64,000 nucleotides of DNA from Pirellulales bacterium (GTDB lineage Bacteria > Planctomycetota > Planctomycetia > Pirellulales > Lacipirellulaceae), in contig JAKVCB010000004.1 of the NCBI GenBank assembly GCA_022448345.1, positions 33,871 to 97,870 of the forward strand, given 5' to 3'. Shown here in pieces: positions 17,999 to 27,294 of this stretch; position 1 is the first letter of the stretch; every line of letters begins with the position of its first letter. Made by a program: the position numbers and the translations under genes. The notes below the pieces were generated by a model. It was not told where the DNA came from and ran no database searches. It saw only the letters and a list, made by a program, of their open reading frames with translations.

Positions 17999-18970
17999 CT
18001 ATCGGTAAATCCAGCGAAAGGCAACCCCCGGGCCAACGTCGTAGAGTTGGGCCTTGCCCTTGGGAACGCCGAAGCGAATTTCCCCCTCGTGCTCGAGGAA
18101 TTCGTCGCCTGGCCGCCAGAAGTTCAGTTGTAGCGTCTTTCGCGCAAACTGGCGTCCTTTACCTGGAGAATCTCCAATTTGGTAGGCCCCGGGTGGGTCA
18201 ACCCATCGATAGGCGTTCGATAAACCCGAAACGTAAACTGAGAAAAAATCAATCCGCGGATCAACATCGGCCCAAGTTGCAACACCCCACACGCCCTGGT
18301 TGGAGCGCCCATTTGCAACCGGCAACACCTCATCGGCCATTTGCGCACTGTTCAAGAGGCGTCTGCCAGGAGTTTCCCGCTTTTGAATCGCTTCAACAGC
18401 TGCAGGAATAACCTGATCCAAATAGGCCTTGTAGATTGGCTTGCCCGCCGCATCCCTGTCTTGCCCTTCCAACACCATGTGAGGAATAAAACGAACAGGC
18501 TTACTCTGGCTTGGTTCAGCTACGAAACTTTCGTCTGGCTGCTCGATCGGACTCAGCCGGTTGCCAGTATTTTTCACCTCGTAAACCATGTACCAGATAC
18601 GCTTCCGCTGCATTCGTCCACTTGGCTGGGGAACGTCTACCTCAATCATGCGTACAGGCTTGAATGAAAACTCCAGGCACCAGATGTCCCGGCGAAACTT
18701 CACGGCCTCAGAGATATTATAAAGGGTGCGCGTCTCGGCTAAAAAGTTCGGCTTCCAAGAAAGATCCATATCGCCCCGAATCTCAACGATGTCGTGGGTA
18801 CTGACCGTTTCCTCGGGCTCAATTTCCGGAGCAATGGTATTCATCACGCCGGGAGCTAATTTGCGTGGCTTGGCAGCTTGCGCAGAAGCAAAATCAGAGA
18901 CCACCAGGATCACGATCAAAAAAACCAAAGAGAGGAGGCCCAGCGAAAGGCCCGAGCGGGGCTTGTGCAT
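17999..18970 (-). CDS. Hypothetical exported protein
   Basis: A 323-residue protein with an N-terminal hydrophobic segment (LLSLVFLIVILVVSDFASAQA) that looks like a signal peptide ending at an ASA-type site. The mature part has about 290 residues with many aromatic and charged residues, including a repeated WGVATWADVDPRIDFFSVY section. No domain is recognised. It is likely periplasmic. Its neighbours (rpmA-obg and the EF-hand gene) do not suggest a function. It could be a planctomycete-specific family, but I cannot confirm that. Confidence 0.7.
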   Translation of the reverse strand: MHKPRSGLSLGLLSLVFLIVILVVSDFASAQAAKPRKLAPGVMNTIAPEIEPEETVSTHDIVEIRGDMDLSWKPNFLAETRTLYNISEAVKFRRDIWCLEFSFKPVRMIEVDVPQPSGRMQRKRIWYMVYEVKNTGNRLSPIEQPDESFVAEPSQSKPVRFIPHMVLEGQDRDAAGKPIYKAYLDQVIPAAVEAIQKRETPGRRLLNSAQMADEVLPVANGRSNQGVWGVATWADVDPRIDFFSVYVSGLSNAYRWVDPPGAYQIGDSPGKGRQFARKTLQLNFWRPGDEFLEHEGEIRFGVPKGKAQLYDVGPGVAFRWIYR

Positions 18971-19316
18971 AAATGCCTGCTGCCAGCTGTGATTGATTCA
19001 ATTCCAAAGCGTTTGGACGACAAACGACTTCCAGCTTCTATTTTAGACAGCCAGACAGGTCGCAGCAAGTTTTTCCTCGGCACCAAAACTTGCCCTAGAC
19101 CAGAATCGATTTATTCAGTCCAACCGCTACTCCCCACCCCCTAAAAAACCCGGTCCTGCGGATACCTGCTTTCGCAGGTTCTCACGCAGGACCGGGAGTC
19201 AACGGACACTCAAATGCGGAGTGATCGGCTGGATGGTACTCATCTCACACTGCGGATTCCTCGCCCACCAAAGTGGAGGATTCCTCATTGGAAACAAGCT
19301 GCTTTGGACAATCCTT
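18971..19316. other. Intergenic region with terminator, otherwise no gene
   Basis: This gap between two minus-strand genes holds one strong hairpin terminator (listed separately). No reading frame with a good start and family match was seen. Confidence 0.6.
19143..19196 (-). terminator. Nested hairpin terminator after EF-hand gene
   Basis: CCCGGTCCTGCG (19149-19160) pairs perfectly with CGCAGGACCGGG (19185-19196). Inside it, ACCTGC (19164-19169) pairs with GCAGGT (19174-19179), giving a long two-part stem. On the minus strand the stem is followed by TTTTTT (complement of 19143-19148), so it is a good Rho-independent terminator for the gene ending at 19317. Confidence 0.85.
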
Positions 19317-20045
19317 TTACCCCTCTTGGTTGCCACTTGCTCTACGAGCAGGACGCGGTGGGTTGCCAAAACCACGAACTCTGGGGCCATCGGGGCGTCG
19401 AAACCGCCCACCTGAGGGGGGAGGCCCAAATTGTTGACCCAGTGGCGGAGGACCACCTGGACCCAATTCTTGGTTCCCAAAACTGTCTTCCGAACGCCTG
19501 TGTTGCTCGCCATGTTGGCGCTTCATGTTTTGACGCATTTGGCGAACTTCTCGCGTTAGTAATTCGAATTCCTCACGACTGAGCGAACCGTCGCTATTCT
19601 TGTCGAACTGGTTGAACATACTGCCCAAGTCAACCGGTGATTGTCCATGGGGACCACGATTACCGCGGGAGCGACCCTCAGGACCACCAGGTCGCCGGTC
19701 GCCGCGGGAGCGGCCTTCAGGACCACCAGGTCTCCGATCGCCGCGGGAGCGGCCTTCAGGACCACCAGGTCCCCGGTCGCCCGATTTACGGCCACGTTGG
19801 CCCTCAGAGGGTCCACCCCGTCCTTCGGGATGGTCTTGGCGACGTTCACGCATCGACTGGCGGGCTTTCTGGCGTTCGACTTCGTTGAGTTCACCATCAC
19901 CGTCAGTATCAAACTCTGCGATCAGCTTTTGGCGTCGCTGGGGATCCAAACTTTGTCCTTTGCCATCAGGACCCTTGGCGGCGGCAGTCCCAGCGGTCCA
20001 TCCTAGCGCCAGAGCTACCCCGCAAATTAACAGGGAACTTTTCAT
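19317..20045 (-). CDS. Secreted EF-hand protein with Gly/Pro/Arg-rich repeats
   Basis: A 242-residue exported protein with signal peptide MKSSLLICGVALALGWTAGT. It has two EF-hand calcium loops: DTDGDGELNEVE (about residues 45-56) and DKNSDGSLSREE after residue 140. Between them are three 13-residue repeats of the type GGPEGRSRGDRRP, encoded by a 39-bp DNA repeat. The C-terminal part is rich in Gly, Pro and Arg. This layout is common in planctomycete secreted proteins, possibly for calcium-dependent wall or matrix binding, but the role is unknown. The ATG at 20045 has a GGAG site (rc) and was preferred over the longer frame. Confidence 0.8.
   Translation of the reverse strand: MKSSLLICGVALALGWTAGTAAAKGPDGKGQSLDPQRRQKLIAEFDTDGDGELNEVERQKARQSMRERRQDHPEGRGGPSEGQRGRKSGDRGPGGPEGRSRGDRRPGGPEGRSRGDRRPGGPEGRSRGNRGPHGQSPVDLGSMFNQFDKNSDGSLSREEFELLTREVRQMRQNMKRQHGEQHRRSEDSFGNQELGPGGPPPLGQQFGPPPSGGRFRRPDGPRVRGFGNPPRPARRASGNQEG
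19663..19779 (-). repeat. Three 39-bp tandem repeats inside the EF-hand gene
   Basis: Units start at 19663, 19702 and 19741, each 39 bp with a few substitutions, and begin CCGCGGGAGCG on the plus strand. They encode the GGPEGRSRGDRRP-type repeats. The unit length is a multiple of three, so copy-number change keeps the frame. Confidence 0.9.
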
Positions 20046-20257
20046 CTTAAATCTCCGGTGGATCCAATAAAACGACTCGGCCCGGCCACTCCGGGCAGAT
20101 CCTTGGTCACTCAGCCTAAGCGAAGCGATAAGGGGATCAACCCCGTCAAACCGGACGAGTTTCGCGGAATTTGGGCTGCAAGGAGAATTAAGGGGGTATT
20201 TTCCAGAATTGGCCGCGGATCTGCTGTCGGACAATGACTCACTGCCCCAGCAATCTA

Positions 20258-21094
20258 CTACGCTTTCGCTGGAACCAACCGCCAATTCTGGCCGGAGGAA
20301 ACACTGGCTGAAAGCCATTGTTCACCAGATGTATACATGTCTTGAGGAACCCGGCTGCCCGGAACGGAAAGGACCAATTCTGGAACTAAAAATGGCCACG
20401 GAGATACTTCCACAAGATGATTTTCTGCTGCGGCATCCGTATCCACCAGGACAAACCGGGCCGTTTGATTTCGCCGCAAGTTTTTCAACGGGTCCTTCCC
20501 GAGTATGTATTCGCCAGGTCGACCAAGAGAAAGCCACAAACTTAACCGATCAAACCACTGTAGCCATGAAAGTGCCTGATCGGCAAGTTGCCGTGTGTGC
20601 CTTTCGGGACATAGACCTTGCCACTGGGCTAACCATTCCCGTCGTCGCCCGGTTGTATCGACCTGCCAGGAGCGGCTTACTGGTTGGTCACGGGAATCGG
20701 CTTCTTCTCTGAAGGCGAGGAAATGTCCAGCCACCACCCACGCAGCGAGCAGACCAATATTTTCCGCCGCCAGCACGCTTCGCTGCCAGATGTCAATCGC
20801 TGCGGGCAGCTGCATTTCTAAAAAGGAAGGCAAACGCGCCTGATCAGGGTCTATGCTGGGTGCTGCTTCCCACGGAAGCCAGCCGTCGTCGTGGTGACAA
20901 ATCGCCGCCAGGACCTCGTTGCGGACGCCATGCAATGGATTTGCATCCCCATCGTACGGACTGCAGATGACTGGCGAAAACTGCCCAGCACCCCAACGAG
21001 ACGCCAGTTCGGCACTCAGGCGGGCGTGGTCGACTTGCGAAATGCGCAACCACCCAGGCTGACCATCTGGTAGTGTTACGTCACGACGGATCAT
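20258..21094 (-). CDS. DUF3891 family protein
   Basis: A 278-residue cytoplasmic protein resembling DUF3891. The motifs ICHHDDGWLPWE, AAWVVAGHFLAF and WLQWFDRLSLWLSL give a His/Asp-rich mostly helical protein reminiscent of HD-type metal enzymes (H...HD...H). The function is unknown. The start at 21094 gives MIRRDVTLPDGQPGW. It sits between a lipoprotein-like gene and the EF-hand gene on the same strand with gaps of about 140 and 210 nt. It may bind a metal ion, but nothing more can be said. Confidence 0.7.
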   Translation of the reverse strand: MIRRDVTLPDGQPGWLRISQVDHARLSAELASRWGAGQFSPVICSPYDGDANPLHGVRNEVLAAICHHDDGWLPWEAAPSIDPDQARLPSFLEMQLPAAIDIWQRSVLAAENIGLLAAWVVAGHFLAFREEADSRDQPVSRSWQVDTTGRRREWLAQWQGLCPERHTRQLADQALSWLQWFDRLSLWLSLGRPGEYILGKDPLKNLRRNQTARFVLVDTDAAAENHLVEVSPWPFLVPELVLSVPGSRVPQDMYTSGEQWLSASVSSGQNWRLVPAKA

Positions 21095-21231
21095 GGAAAA
21101 GTGCGTGTTGTTGACTCAACCAGTTTGATTGGGCTAAAGGGCTACCCAGTGGCTGACAAAATCTGCACAGCTCTTTGGTTCCCCAATGTACCTACAGCCA
21201 TGCAAATTGCCGAGATGGTTCGTGACCTATC

Positions 21232-22167
21232 TCATTCCCGAACGAAAGGCGAACCCGAAAATGACTGGCTTTGCGGCACTTGTGCCAAGCGGATCACAAT
21301 CAGTTTTTGCTGATGGGCCGTGGCACCATCCACCGAATGGAAGTAGGTCCCGATTTTTCCTTCGGCGTCGGGGCGCCCCATCATAACCAGCATTTCACCT
21401 GGTGAAAGCGAAATGGTCATCTCTAACTCTTTAAAGACTTTGCGATCTCGCTTCGCCTCCTGACGCAGGACCCCATCTTCTCCTCCCATATAACGTAGTT
21501 TCTGAGGCCCATGATGAAGCTCGGGTACTAACCTTAGTTCAACCGACTGGTCGGGCTGCGGCGTCACATCGATCGCAAAGACCGCCTGGGCATCTGCATA
21601 GGTGCAACCTCCCAACTCACCATCAATCGCTAACAACAGAGGAACCTCGCGAATCAATCCTGAAGCCTGGATTTCCGCGCGGCAACCCGCTTTGAGCTGC
21701 AAGCGACGACGCCTCACCATCGGTTCCACCGACGGATCAACCTGGTTCAGAATCAGGTTGTCAGCAGGAGGATCACGAGTCCCTGATTCGCCGTCAAGCT
21801 GAAGCGCGCGAGCAAGGGGATCTGGCAAGAAACTACCGACCACCCCCACCCGGAAACCATTGGTCGCCAACCGACGCCGGACGTCAACCGGTATCGGTGT
21901 TTCGTCGATCTCTCGCCAACTCGCGTTGCTAATCTCCCCGTCACTGCACGGGTAACGTGCCCAGAAAATCTCGACTGCAACACTGTCGGGGGATGATCGG
22001 ATCGGGCGAAGTGGAGATTTGCCTACGGTCGCCGCAGGGTCATTCATCAACCGGCAACCGACCAGTAAGATTGGCAGCGAAAGCCCCCATCCACACCACC
22101 GTCTTAAGCGATACAGCTTGCTACATTTTTCCAGGGACACAACTGGGAAATTCTTTGATATCCACAT
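21232..22167 (-). CDS. Hypothetical lipoprotein or membrane-anchored protein
   Basis: A 311-residue protein with an N-terminal segment ending LSLPILLVGC, which fits a lipobox (cleavage before Cys), so it is likely a lipoprotein. The mature part (from about residue 25) has a beta-rich look, with VELRLVPELHHGPQ and a late SLSPGEMLVMMGRPDAEG. No family is recognised, although the last 70 residues loosely recall secretin-like strands. The ATG at 22167 was preferred over the TTG at 22209. It precedes the DUF3891 gene on the same strand by about 137 nt. Confidence 0.6.
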   Translation of the reverse strand: MWISKNFPVVSLEKCSKLYRLRRWCGWGLSLPILLVGCRLMNDPAATVGKSPLRPIRSSPDSVAVEIFWARYPCSDGEISNASWREIDETPIPVDVRRRLATNGFRVGVVGSFLPDPLARALQLDGESGTRDPPADNLILNQVDPSVEPMVRRRRLQLKAGCRAEIQASGLIREVPLLLAIDGELGGCTYADAQAVFAIDVTPQPDQSVELRLVPELHHGPQKLRYMGGEDGVLRQEAKRDRKVFKELEMTISLSPGEMLVMMGRPDAEGKIGTYFHSVDGATAHQQKLIVIRLAQVPQSQSFSGSPFVRE

Positions 22168-22408
22168 TGGCAGAACGCCCATCGTTGCAACAAAGCAAAC
22201 ACCGAACAAAAATCAATAGACGTTTCAGCATCAGCGACATCTGGCGATAAGGTTCGTCGATTCCCTCCCTCGACTCCTGATCCATTCAGTGAGGCAACCG
22301 TTTGGAACGACCCTGCCACAGTAGCACCGAAAACGAGCTGGCCTTGCTAGCATGCACAGAGGCAACTCGGGGGGCACAGGATACGAGAATCACAATCTCA
22401 GGTCAACG

Positions 22409-23014
22409 TTATGTTGATGGGATGATTTGTGGTGCAGGGATCCGTTCCCCGAATACGTGGCCATACTGCCCGGCCAAATCGTCGTACGAGTACTCCAAAA
22501 ACTCGTAAACACCATGTGGAGGATCCAACGAAAGCCACGATCTGGCTAGTCGATCCATGGTGGCGTTGTATTGTTCCTGCGATGCCCCGTGCACATAGCA
22601 TCTACCTTCATGACGTCGGAGATCGCCGTCAAATGCGGGGCTAATATGCCACAGTTCGTGCGCCACGGTGGAGAGCTTTTCTTCTACCGACTGATTCAGA
22701 AATCGCGGGAGATAGAAACTTAGAATGTAGAAATATTCAAGTCCGTTGTGATCTCGCACTGGCTGGCAACTGTACTGTCGACTGCCTCGCTGGATTGTAG
22801 TCGCGCCATGTTCGAAGCGCAAAGGAGTCAATGAAGCCTGCAAACCATGGCTGACATTTTTACGCGCCTGACAAAAACTAATAGCGACCCGCTCCAAGTC
22901 TATGTGATGCAATTCTGGCAAGCGTTGGCACATGTCGGTACAAAGATACCGCATGGCTAGCGTAAAATTAAACCCGCCAACGAGTTGATCGTCGTCGCCT
23001 GAATCAGAACACAT
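22409..23014 (-). CDS. Putative HExxH metallopeptidase-like protein
   Basis: A 201-residue protein with the zinc-peptidase motif HELWH (His119-His123) in TVAHELWHISPAFDGDLRR, followed by further His residues (HEGRCYVHG). This resembles putative phage- or domesticated-type metallopeptidases rather than large protease families. The N-terminus is uncertain: an ATG at 23014 is used here, but a GTG at 23098 would add 28 residues. Neither start has a clear ribosome site. No signal peptide is obvious, so the protein is likely cytoplasmic. It lies at the end of the ribosomal super-operon on the same strand, just past rplQ. Confidence 0.55.
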   Translation of the reverse strand: MCSDSGDDDQLVGGFNFTLAMRYLCTDMCQRLPELHHIDLERVAISFCQARKNVSHGLQASLTPLRFEHGATTIQRGSRQYSCQPVRDHNGLEYFYILSFYLPRFLNQSVEEKLSTVAHELWHISPAFDGDLRRHEGRCYVHGASQEQYNATMDRLARSWLSLDPPHGVYEFLEYSYDDLAGQYGHVFGERIPAPQIIPST

Positions 23015-23143
23015 GGTCGCACGGCAATCGCAAAAACCTGTGAGAAATCTACCGAGAGCTGCTGGCAGCTTCCCGCGCGGAAGGAGCCATCCTTCCACAC
23101 CGAGGAACTACGGTAATTTTAGCACGAATTGCGGATTTAACCG

Positions 23144-23851
23144 TTATGACTTTTCGTGCTTATCCGCTGGAGGTGATTCTACCGATTCATCAGCGGGTGC
23201 CATGTCTGCCTCAGCTTCTTCATCCTGCTCGCCAGCAGGCTCTGCATTTGCAGTTTCGACCTGTTCATCCGCTGAGTCATCGCTATCCGAGGCATCAAAG
23301 TCCGGCTTGAAACTCCGTTCTACCACCCGATCTCGAACTCCCACGAACTCAAGGATGGCTCTAGTCCCAGAATCTCCCAGGCGCGGCTTGCTAAGGCAGA
23401 TAATCCGCGTATAGCCACCCGGGCGTTCGAGAAATCTGGGGGCAACCTCATCAAAGAGAATAGTGACGGCGTCTTTGTCACCCAGAAGCTTCTGGCAGCG
23501 GCGGCGGGCATCAACAGCCGGAGCCATTGCCGCATTCCACTTTTGCCACTGTTCACTGGTCCGCCAAGCACGATACTCCTGGGTACCGCGATCGGCACTG
23601 CTTGCATATTCCGCAGCTGCGTCCACAGCGGCCAGGGAACGCCTTGCGATGGTCACACACTTTTCGACCAAAGGGCGAACTTCCTTTGCCTTACTGACGG
23701 TGGTAACCACCCTCCCTTTAACCTTAGGTGCATTCTCATCAAACTCCGCATCCCGCTCGGTAAGAATGAGGGAACTGGCCAAGTTGCGCAGGAGGGCGCG
23801 TTGATGTTTGGGGTTGCGACCGAGCTTGCGGCCACGTCGACGGTGTCGCAT
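23144..23851 (-). CDS. rplQ: 50S ribosomal protein L17, enlarged
   Basis: A 235-residue L17 (E. coli form about 127). The N-terminal RHRRRGRKLGRNPKHQRALLRNL and the later PGGYTRIICLSKPRLGDSG are canonical. Between them lies extra sequence: about 14 residues near 34-48 and about 50 residues near 72-120 (SSADRGTQEYRAWRTSEQ and onward). The C-terminus carries an additional acidic tail of about 50 residues rich in Asp, Glu and Ala. It is the last gene of the alpha operon, 63 nt after rpoA. Confidence 0.95.
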   Translation of the reverse strand: MRHRRRGRKLGRNPKHQRALLRNLASSLILTERDAEFDENAPKVKGRVVTTVSKAKEVRPLVEKCVTIARRSLAAVDAAAEYASSADRGTQEYRAWRTSEQWQKWNAAMAPAVDARRRCQKLLGDKDAVTILFDEVAPRFLERPGGYTRIICLSKPRLGDSGTRAILEFVGVRDRVVERSFKPDFDASDSDDSADEQVETANAEPAGEQDEEAEADMAPADESVESPPADKHEKS

Positions 23852-23914
23852 GGAACTAGAATTCGGATTTTAGGGGAAACTGGATTTTGAAAAAATGTCT
23901 TACTAGCTGGCGGA

Positions 23915-24907
23915 CTATACGCTTGCAGGAACCGATATACGCATCCCTAAATGCAAACCAAGTTCGACGAGCTTGGCTTGAATTTCGGTCAATGTCGTTT
24001 CGCCAAAGTTCCGCACTTCCAACAAATCGTCCGGGTTGTGGATCACCAGGTCGCGAATCAACATAATGTTTTCCGATTCAAGGCAGTTACTCGCTCGAAC
24101 CGAAAGATGGAGTTCTGAAATCGGCAGGTTGAGCTTGGCTTCGACCGAAGGATCAATCGATGATCCTGTCACTGGCTGTCCTGCTGAACGCACCTGGGAT
24201 CCAAGTTGGCTGTACTGCACAAACGGGTTAAGGTGTTTGCGGAGGATTTTGGTCGATTCGACCAAGGCCATTTCTGGTCCAATGGAACCGTCAGTCCAAA
24301 TCTCTACGGTTAATTTATCGTAGTTGGTCTTTTGGCCAACGCGCGTTTCTTCGACCTCATAGCGAACTCGCACGACCGGGCTATAAACCGCATCGATGGG
24401 AATAATACCGATCTCCTGAATGTCTTCACTGTGCTCCGTTGCCGCAACGTAACCCCTCCCATTTTCAACCACCATCTCCATCACAAACGGGACGTCCTCG
24501 GTCAGGGTTGCCAGGACATGATCTGGATTGATGACTTCGACCGATTCATCTGTTTCAATATCAGCCGCAGTGATCGGGCCCTTTTGATTCTTTTCCACCC
24601 GAAGCACACGGGTCTGGCTACTGTGGTTTTTGACGACCAGCGACTTCACATTGAGCACAATGTCCGTGACGTCCTCAATGACGCCCGTAATGGTTGTGAA
24701 TTCATGCTGGGCATTATGAACCTTAATTTGAGTTACAGCACTCCCCTCCAAACTGGAGAGCAGAATTCGACGCAACCCATTGCCAATCGTCGAGCCAAAA
24801 CCACGTTCAAATGGCTCGGCAACAAACTTTCCATAAGTCGCTGTGAGAGTGTTGTCATCACACACAACGACACTCGGCAGTTCCAATCCACGCCATCGGA
24901 TATGCAT
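23915..24907 (-). CDS. rpoA: RNA polymerase alpha subunit
   Basis: A 330-residue alpha subunit that nucleates polymerase assembly. The N-terminal domain has [20 protein letters not shown], and the C-terminal domain is intact with [14 protein letters not shown] and [14 protein letters not shown], the region that contacts UP elements and activators. Length is normal. Its place between rpsD and rplQ is the standard alpha-operon order. The ATG was chosen at the conserved MHIRW start. Confidence 0.97.
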   Translation of the reverse strand: MHIRWRGLELPSVVVCDDNTLTATYGKFVAEPFERGFGSTIGNGLRRILLSSLEGSAVTQIKVHNAQHEFTTITGVIEDVTDIVLNVKSLVVKNHSSQTRVLRVEKNQKGPITAADIETDESVEVINPDHVLATLTEDVPFVMEMVVENGRGYVAATEHSEDIQEIGIIPIDAVYSPVVRVRYEVEETRVGQKTNYDKLTVEIWTDGSIGPEMALVESTKILRKHLNPFVQYSQLGSQVRSAGQPVTGSSIDPSVEAKLNLPISELHLSVRASNCLESENIMLIRDLVIHNPDDLLEVRNFGETTLTEIQAKLVELGLHLGMRISVPASV

Positions 24908-25022
24908 TTTTGTGTCTCTCCTCTGGTGAAAGCTGTTAACAGGTTTTCACAAAACCGCTTGCGTCGCCCGGCCCCATGTCTCAAACACAAGTTACCGAGA
25001 GACCTCCCTAGGTGGTAGCCGA

Positions 25023-25649
25023 CTACCTCGAACAGAGTTCAACTATCAACTGCGTCCGAACGGGCAACGAAACATCTTCGGCCCCAGGTAACCGTCCCAT
25101 GACGCCTTCAGGAATGTCGGTCTCAGCAACCGACAAAAAATCGGGGATATCCCGGGAAACTTCGGCTTTGGAAGCACGAATCATATCGAGGCTCTTGGCC
25201 CGATTCTTCACCCGGATGACATCGCCAACACGAACTTCATAGCTAGGTACATTCACGCGGTGCCCATTGATCGTGATGTGTCCATGGCAAATCATCTGTC
25301 TTGCCTGATTGCGGCTTAGGCCAAAACCAAGCCGATGCACGATATTGTCAAGCCTCCGCTCCAACAAACTCATCAAGGTATCACCGGTATTCCCCTTCGA
25401 CTTCTCCGCGTGACTGAAATAACGGCGGAATTGGCGCTCCAACACTCCATAACAGTGTTTGACTTTCTGCTTCTCACGGAGATGAATACCATAGTCGGTT
25501 GGCTTGCTACGTCTTCCGACATGCTGCCCTGGAGGTGCCTCGCGCCGCTCAAAGGCGCACTTGGGAGTATCACAACGGTTACCCTTGAGGAACAATTTCA
25601 TCCCGTCGCGACGACAAAGACGACAGACGGGACCGGTGTAACGTGCCAT
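25023..25649 (-). CDS. rpsD: 30S ribosomal protein S4
   Basis: A 208-residue S4, the primary 16S rRNA-binding protein and assembly initiator. The N-terminal cysteine cluster (CRLCRRDGMKLFLKGNRC, then CAF) marks the zinc-binding form. The S4 RNA-binding domain follows (RLDNIVHRLGFGLSRNQARQ, HGHITINGHRVN). The start was set to MARYTGP, 19 codons inside a longer open frame. Upstream gap to rpsK is 99 nt. Confidence 0.96.
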   Translation of the reverse strand: MARYTGPVCRLCRRDGMKLFLKGNRCDTPKCAFERREAPPGQHVGRRSKPTDYGIHLREKQKVKHCYGVLERQFRRYFSHAEKSKGNTGDTLMSLLERRLDNIVHRLGFGLSRNQARQMICHGHITINGHRVNVPSYEVRVGDVIRVKNRAKSLDMIRASKAEVSRDIPDFLSVAETDIPEGVMGRLPGAEDVSLPVRTQLIVELCSR

Positions 25650-25748
25650 ATTTCTGAATACCAAATTAGCAGTTAGATTTTCTTGTTTTGGGCTCTCGGG
25701 CATCAACGAGTTACGCGTTTCACCCGCCGAGTCGTGACAACAGGGCCC

Positions 25749-26138
25749 TTACACACGACGCTTTTTGCGAGGTCGACATCCGTTGTGCGGCAACGGAGTG
25801 ATATCTTCGATTGATTTAACTTTCAAGCCAGCGGCTTCCAGTGACGTGATCGCACTCTCTCGACCACTGCCAGGCCCCTTGACCTTCACATCCACTTCTC
25901 TCATACCGAATTTTTTCGCTTTATCCGCTACCTGCTGCGCTGCCATCTGCCCCGCAAATGGCGTACTTTTGCGACTTCCCTTGAAACCACTGGTTCCCGC
26001 GCTTGCCCAACACAAGGTGTCACCCTTGGTATCGGTGATGGTGACGGTGGTGTTGTTAAACGTCGCTCGAATGAAAGCAATACCCACCGACACATTGCGG
26101 CGAACTTTCTTTTTCGTTTTCTTTTTCGCTTTAGCCAT
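25749..26138 (-). CDS. rpsK: 30S ribosomal protein S11
   Basis: A 129-residue S11 from the platform of the small subunit. [20 protein letters not shown] and [18 protein letters not shown] are diagnostic, and the protein ends in the conserved [18 protein letters not shown]. The N-terminus is Lys-rich ([14 protein letters not shown]). It follows rpsM by 107 nt. Confidence 0.97.
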   Translation of the reverse strand: MAKAKKKTKKKVRRNVSVGIAFIRATFNNTTVTITDTKGDTLCWASAGTSGFKGSRKSTPFAGQMAAQQVADKAKKFGMREVDVKVKGPGSGRESAITSLEAAGLKVKSIEDITPLPHNGCRPRKKRRV

Positions 26139-26245
26139 ACTAAACCACTGAAATTAGGACTTGTTCGTCTAAATAGCGGGTTCCTGAACACTTCATCGCA
26201 ACAACCACCACACAATAGCCGGTGTTGTTTTGTCCCGCCAACCAC

Positions 26246-26629
26246 TTAACGCAAATCTTTCACGCCTTTCTTGCCAGCAACTGTCTTCTTGGGCCCCTTG
26301 CGTGTGCGTGCATTTGTCTTTGTCCGCTGACCTCGCACTGGCAAACCCCGTCGATGCCGCAAACCGCGATAGCATCCAATATCCCGCAACCGCGATATGT
26401 TCTGCGTTGTTTGCCGACGCAACTGACCTTCGACAACATAGTCCTTGTCCAACAAGTTGGCGATCCGCGCCACCGCATCCTCACCCAAGTCACGGGCCTT
26501 CAACAGCGGATCAACACCCGCCTTATGGCACAGCTCTCGAGCGGTCCTCGAACCCACCCCATATAAATAAGTCAGCGATATGACTGTCGGCCGATCGGGC
26601 GGTATGTCTACACCTAGTAAGCGTGGCAT
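26246..26629 (-). CDS. rpsM: 30S ribosomal protein S13
   Basis: A 127-residue S13, which contacts the head of the small subunit and P-site tRNA. LLGVDIPPDRPTVISLTYLYG at the start and RGLPVRGQRTKTNARTRKG near the end are canonical; the tail ends in a basic extension. It follows rpmJ by 137 nt in the usual alpha-operon order. Confidence 0.97.
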   Translation of the reverse strand: MPRLLGVDIPPDRPTVISLTYLYGVGSRTARELCHKAGVDPLLKARDLGEDAVARIANLLDKDYVVEGQLRRQTTQNISRLRDIGCYRGLRHRRGLPVRGQRTKTNARTRKGPKKTVAGKKGVKDLR

Positions 26630-26766
26630 AACTTCAAGACTTTCTCTCGGTACTCAGGTCAGGGGGCAAACACGTTGGCAATGCTTGCCAAATCCGTGCT
26701 TGCTAAACCTGTTTTTAACTAACCCTGTTACAACGGTCTCTATCCCAACAACGTCTTCCGACGCTG

Positions 26767-26880
26767 TTACCCTTGACGCTGCTTGTGACGCGGGTTGGAA
26801 CAAACCACGTAAACAACACCACGCCTACGGACAACTTTGCATTTATCGCAAATCCGTTTCACACTCGAGCGAACTTTCAT
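26767..26880 (-). CDS. rpmJ: 50S ribosomal protein L36
   Basis: A 37-residue protein starting [14 protein letters not shown] and ending in [11 protein letters not shown]. The zinc ribbon has CxxC (CDKC) and the later Cys/His (CSNPRH), as in the zinc-binding (C+) L36 form. It lies between map and rpsM, its normal place, with a 137-nt gap to rpsM and 414 nt to map. It is too short to be picked by ordinary size cutoffs. Confidence 0.95.
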   Translation of the reverse strand: MKVRSSVKRICDKCKVVRRRGVVYVVCSNPRHKQRQG

Positions 26881-27294
26881 CGTCCGGACTCCTAATTTGC
26901 CTTTGAGGACTCGTGGTTCACTACAACTCCACGTTTTATCCAACCGGCTTAACTTACTTCACGCTTGTTCGCCAACGTAATTCTTCTTGTTCGTTTCCCA
27001 GGTCCACCAACGCATTTGCCAGGACCAACACTTCTACGGCTGGTTGCTGCAAACCCTCTTGGCACCATCCGAAACCACGCCAAACAGCCAATCAGTATCG
27101 GTCGACACTCCGCTTGTCCGCAGTTTGTTCGGGGCCCGCCTTCCGGACTGATACTCAGCCCGCCGACCGCCACAAACCAGCGACGGAAACACCGCTGGGA
27201 GACCATGGCAAACGCCTAAGTATAAGGAGTCGGATCCCCTGACGGCAACCCCCCCAACACCCCCAAAACAGCATCTTTTGCCGTTTCTGGGGAT
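26881..27294. other. 414-nt gap where infA is often found; no gene seen
   Basis: Between map and rpmJ many bacteria encode infA (IF-1, about 72 residues). Frames here are short, Pro/Arg/Ser-rich and unlike IF-1, and I see no S1-type OB-fold motif. The sequence is C-rich with runs such as CCCCCCC near 27250. No promoter or terminator stands out. Confidence 0.6.

Noticed and set aside
17825-18133. Plus-strand frame between rpmA and the exported protein gene, considered as a missing gene such as rplU
   Set aside because: It is on the wrong strand for the rpmA operon and has no L21 features; part of it is antisense to the neighbouring gene.
19663-19779. Regular 39-bp repeats that might be taken for a CRISPR array
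   Set aside because: The repeats are contiguous without spacers, in frame, and encode protein repeats in the EF-hand gene.
26949-27206. 85-codon minus-strand frame considered as infA
   Set aside because: It has no IF-1 sequence pattern and is rich in Arg, Gly, Cys and Pro.
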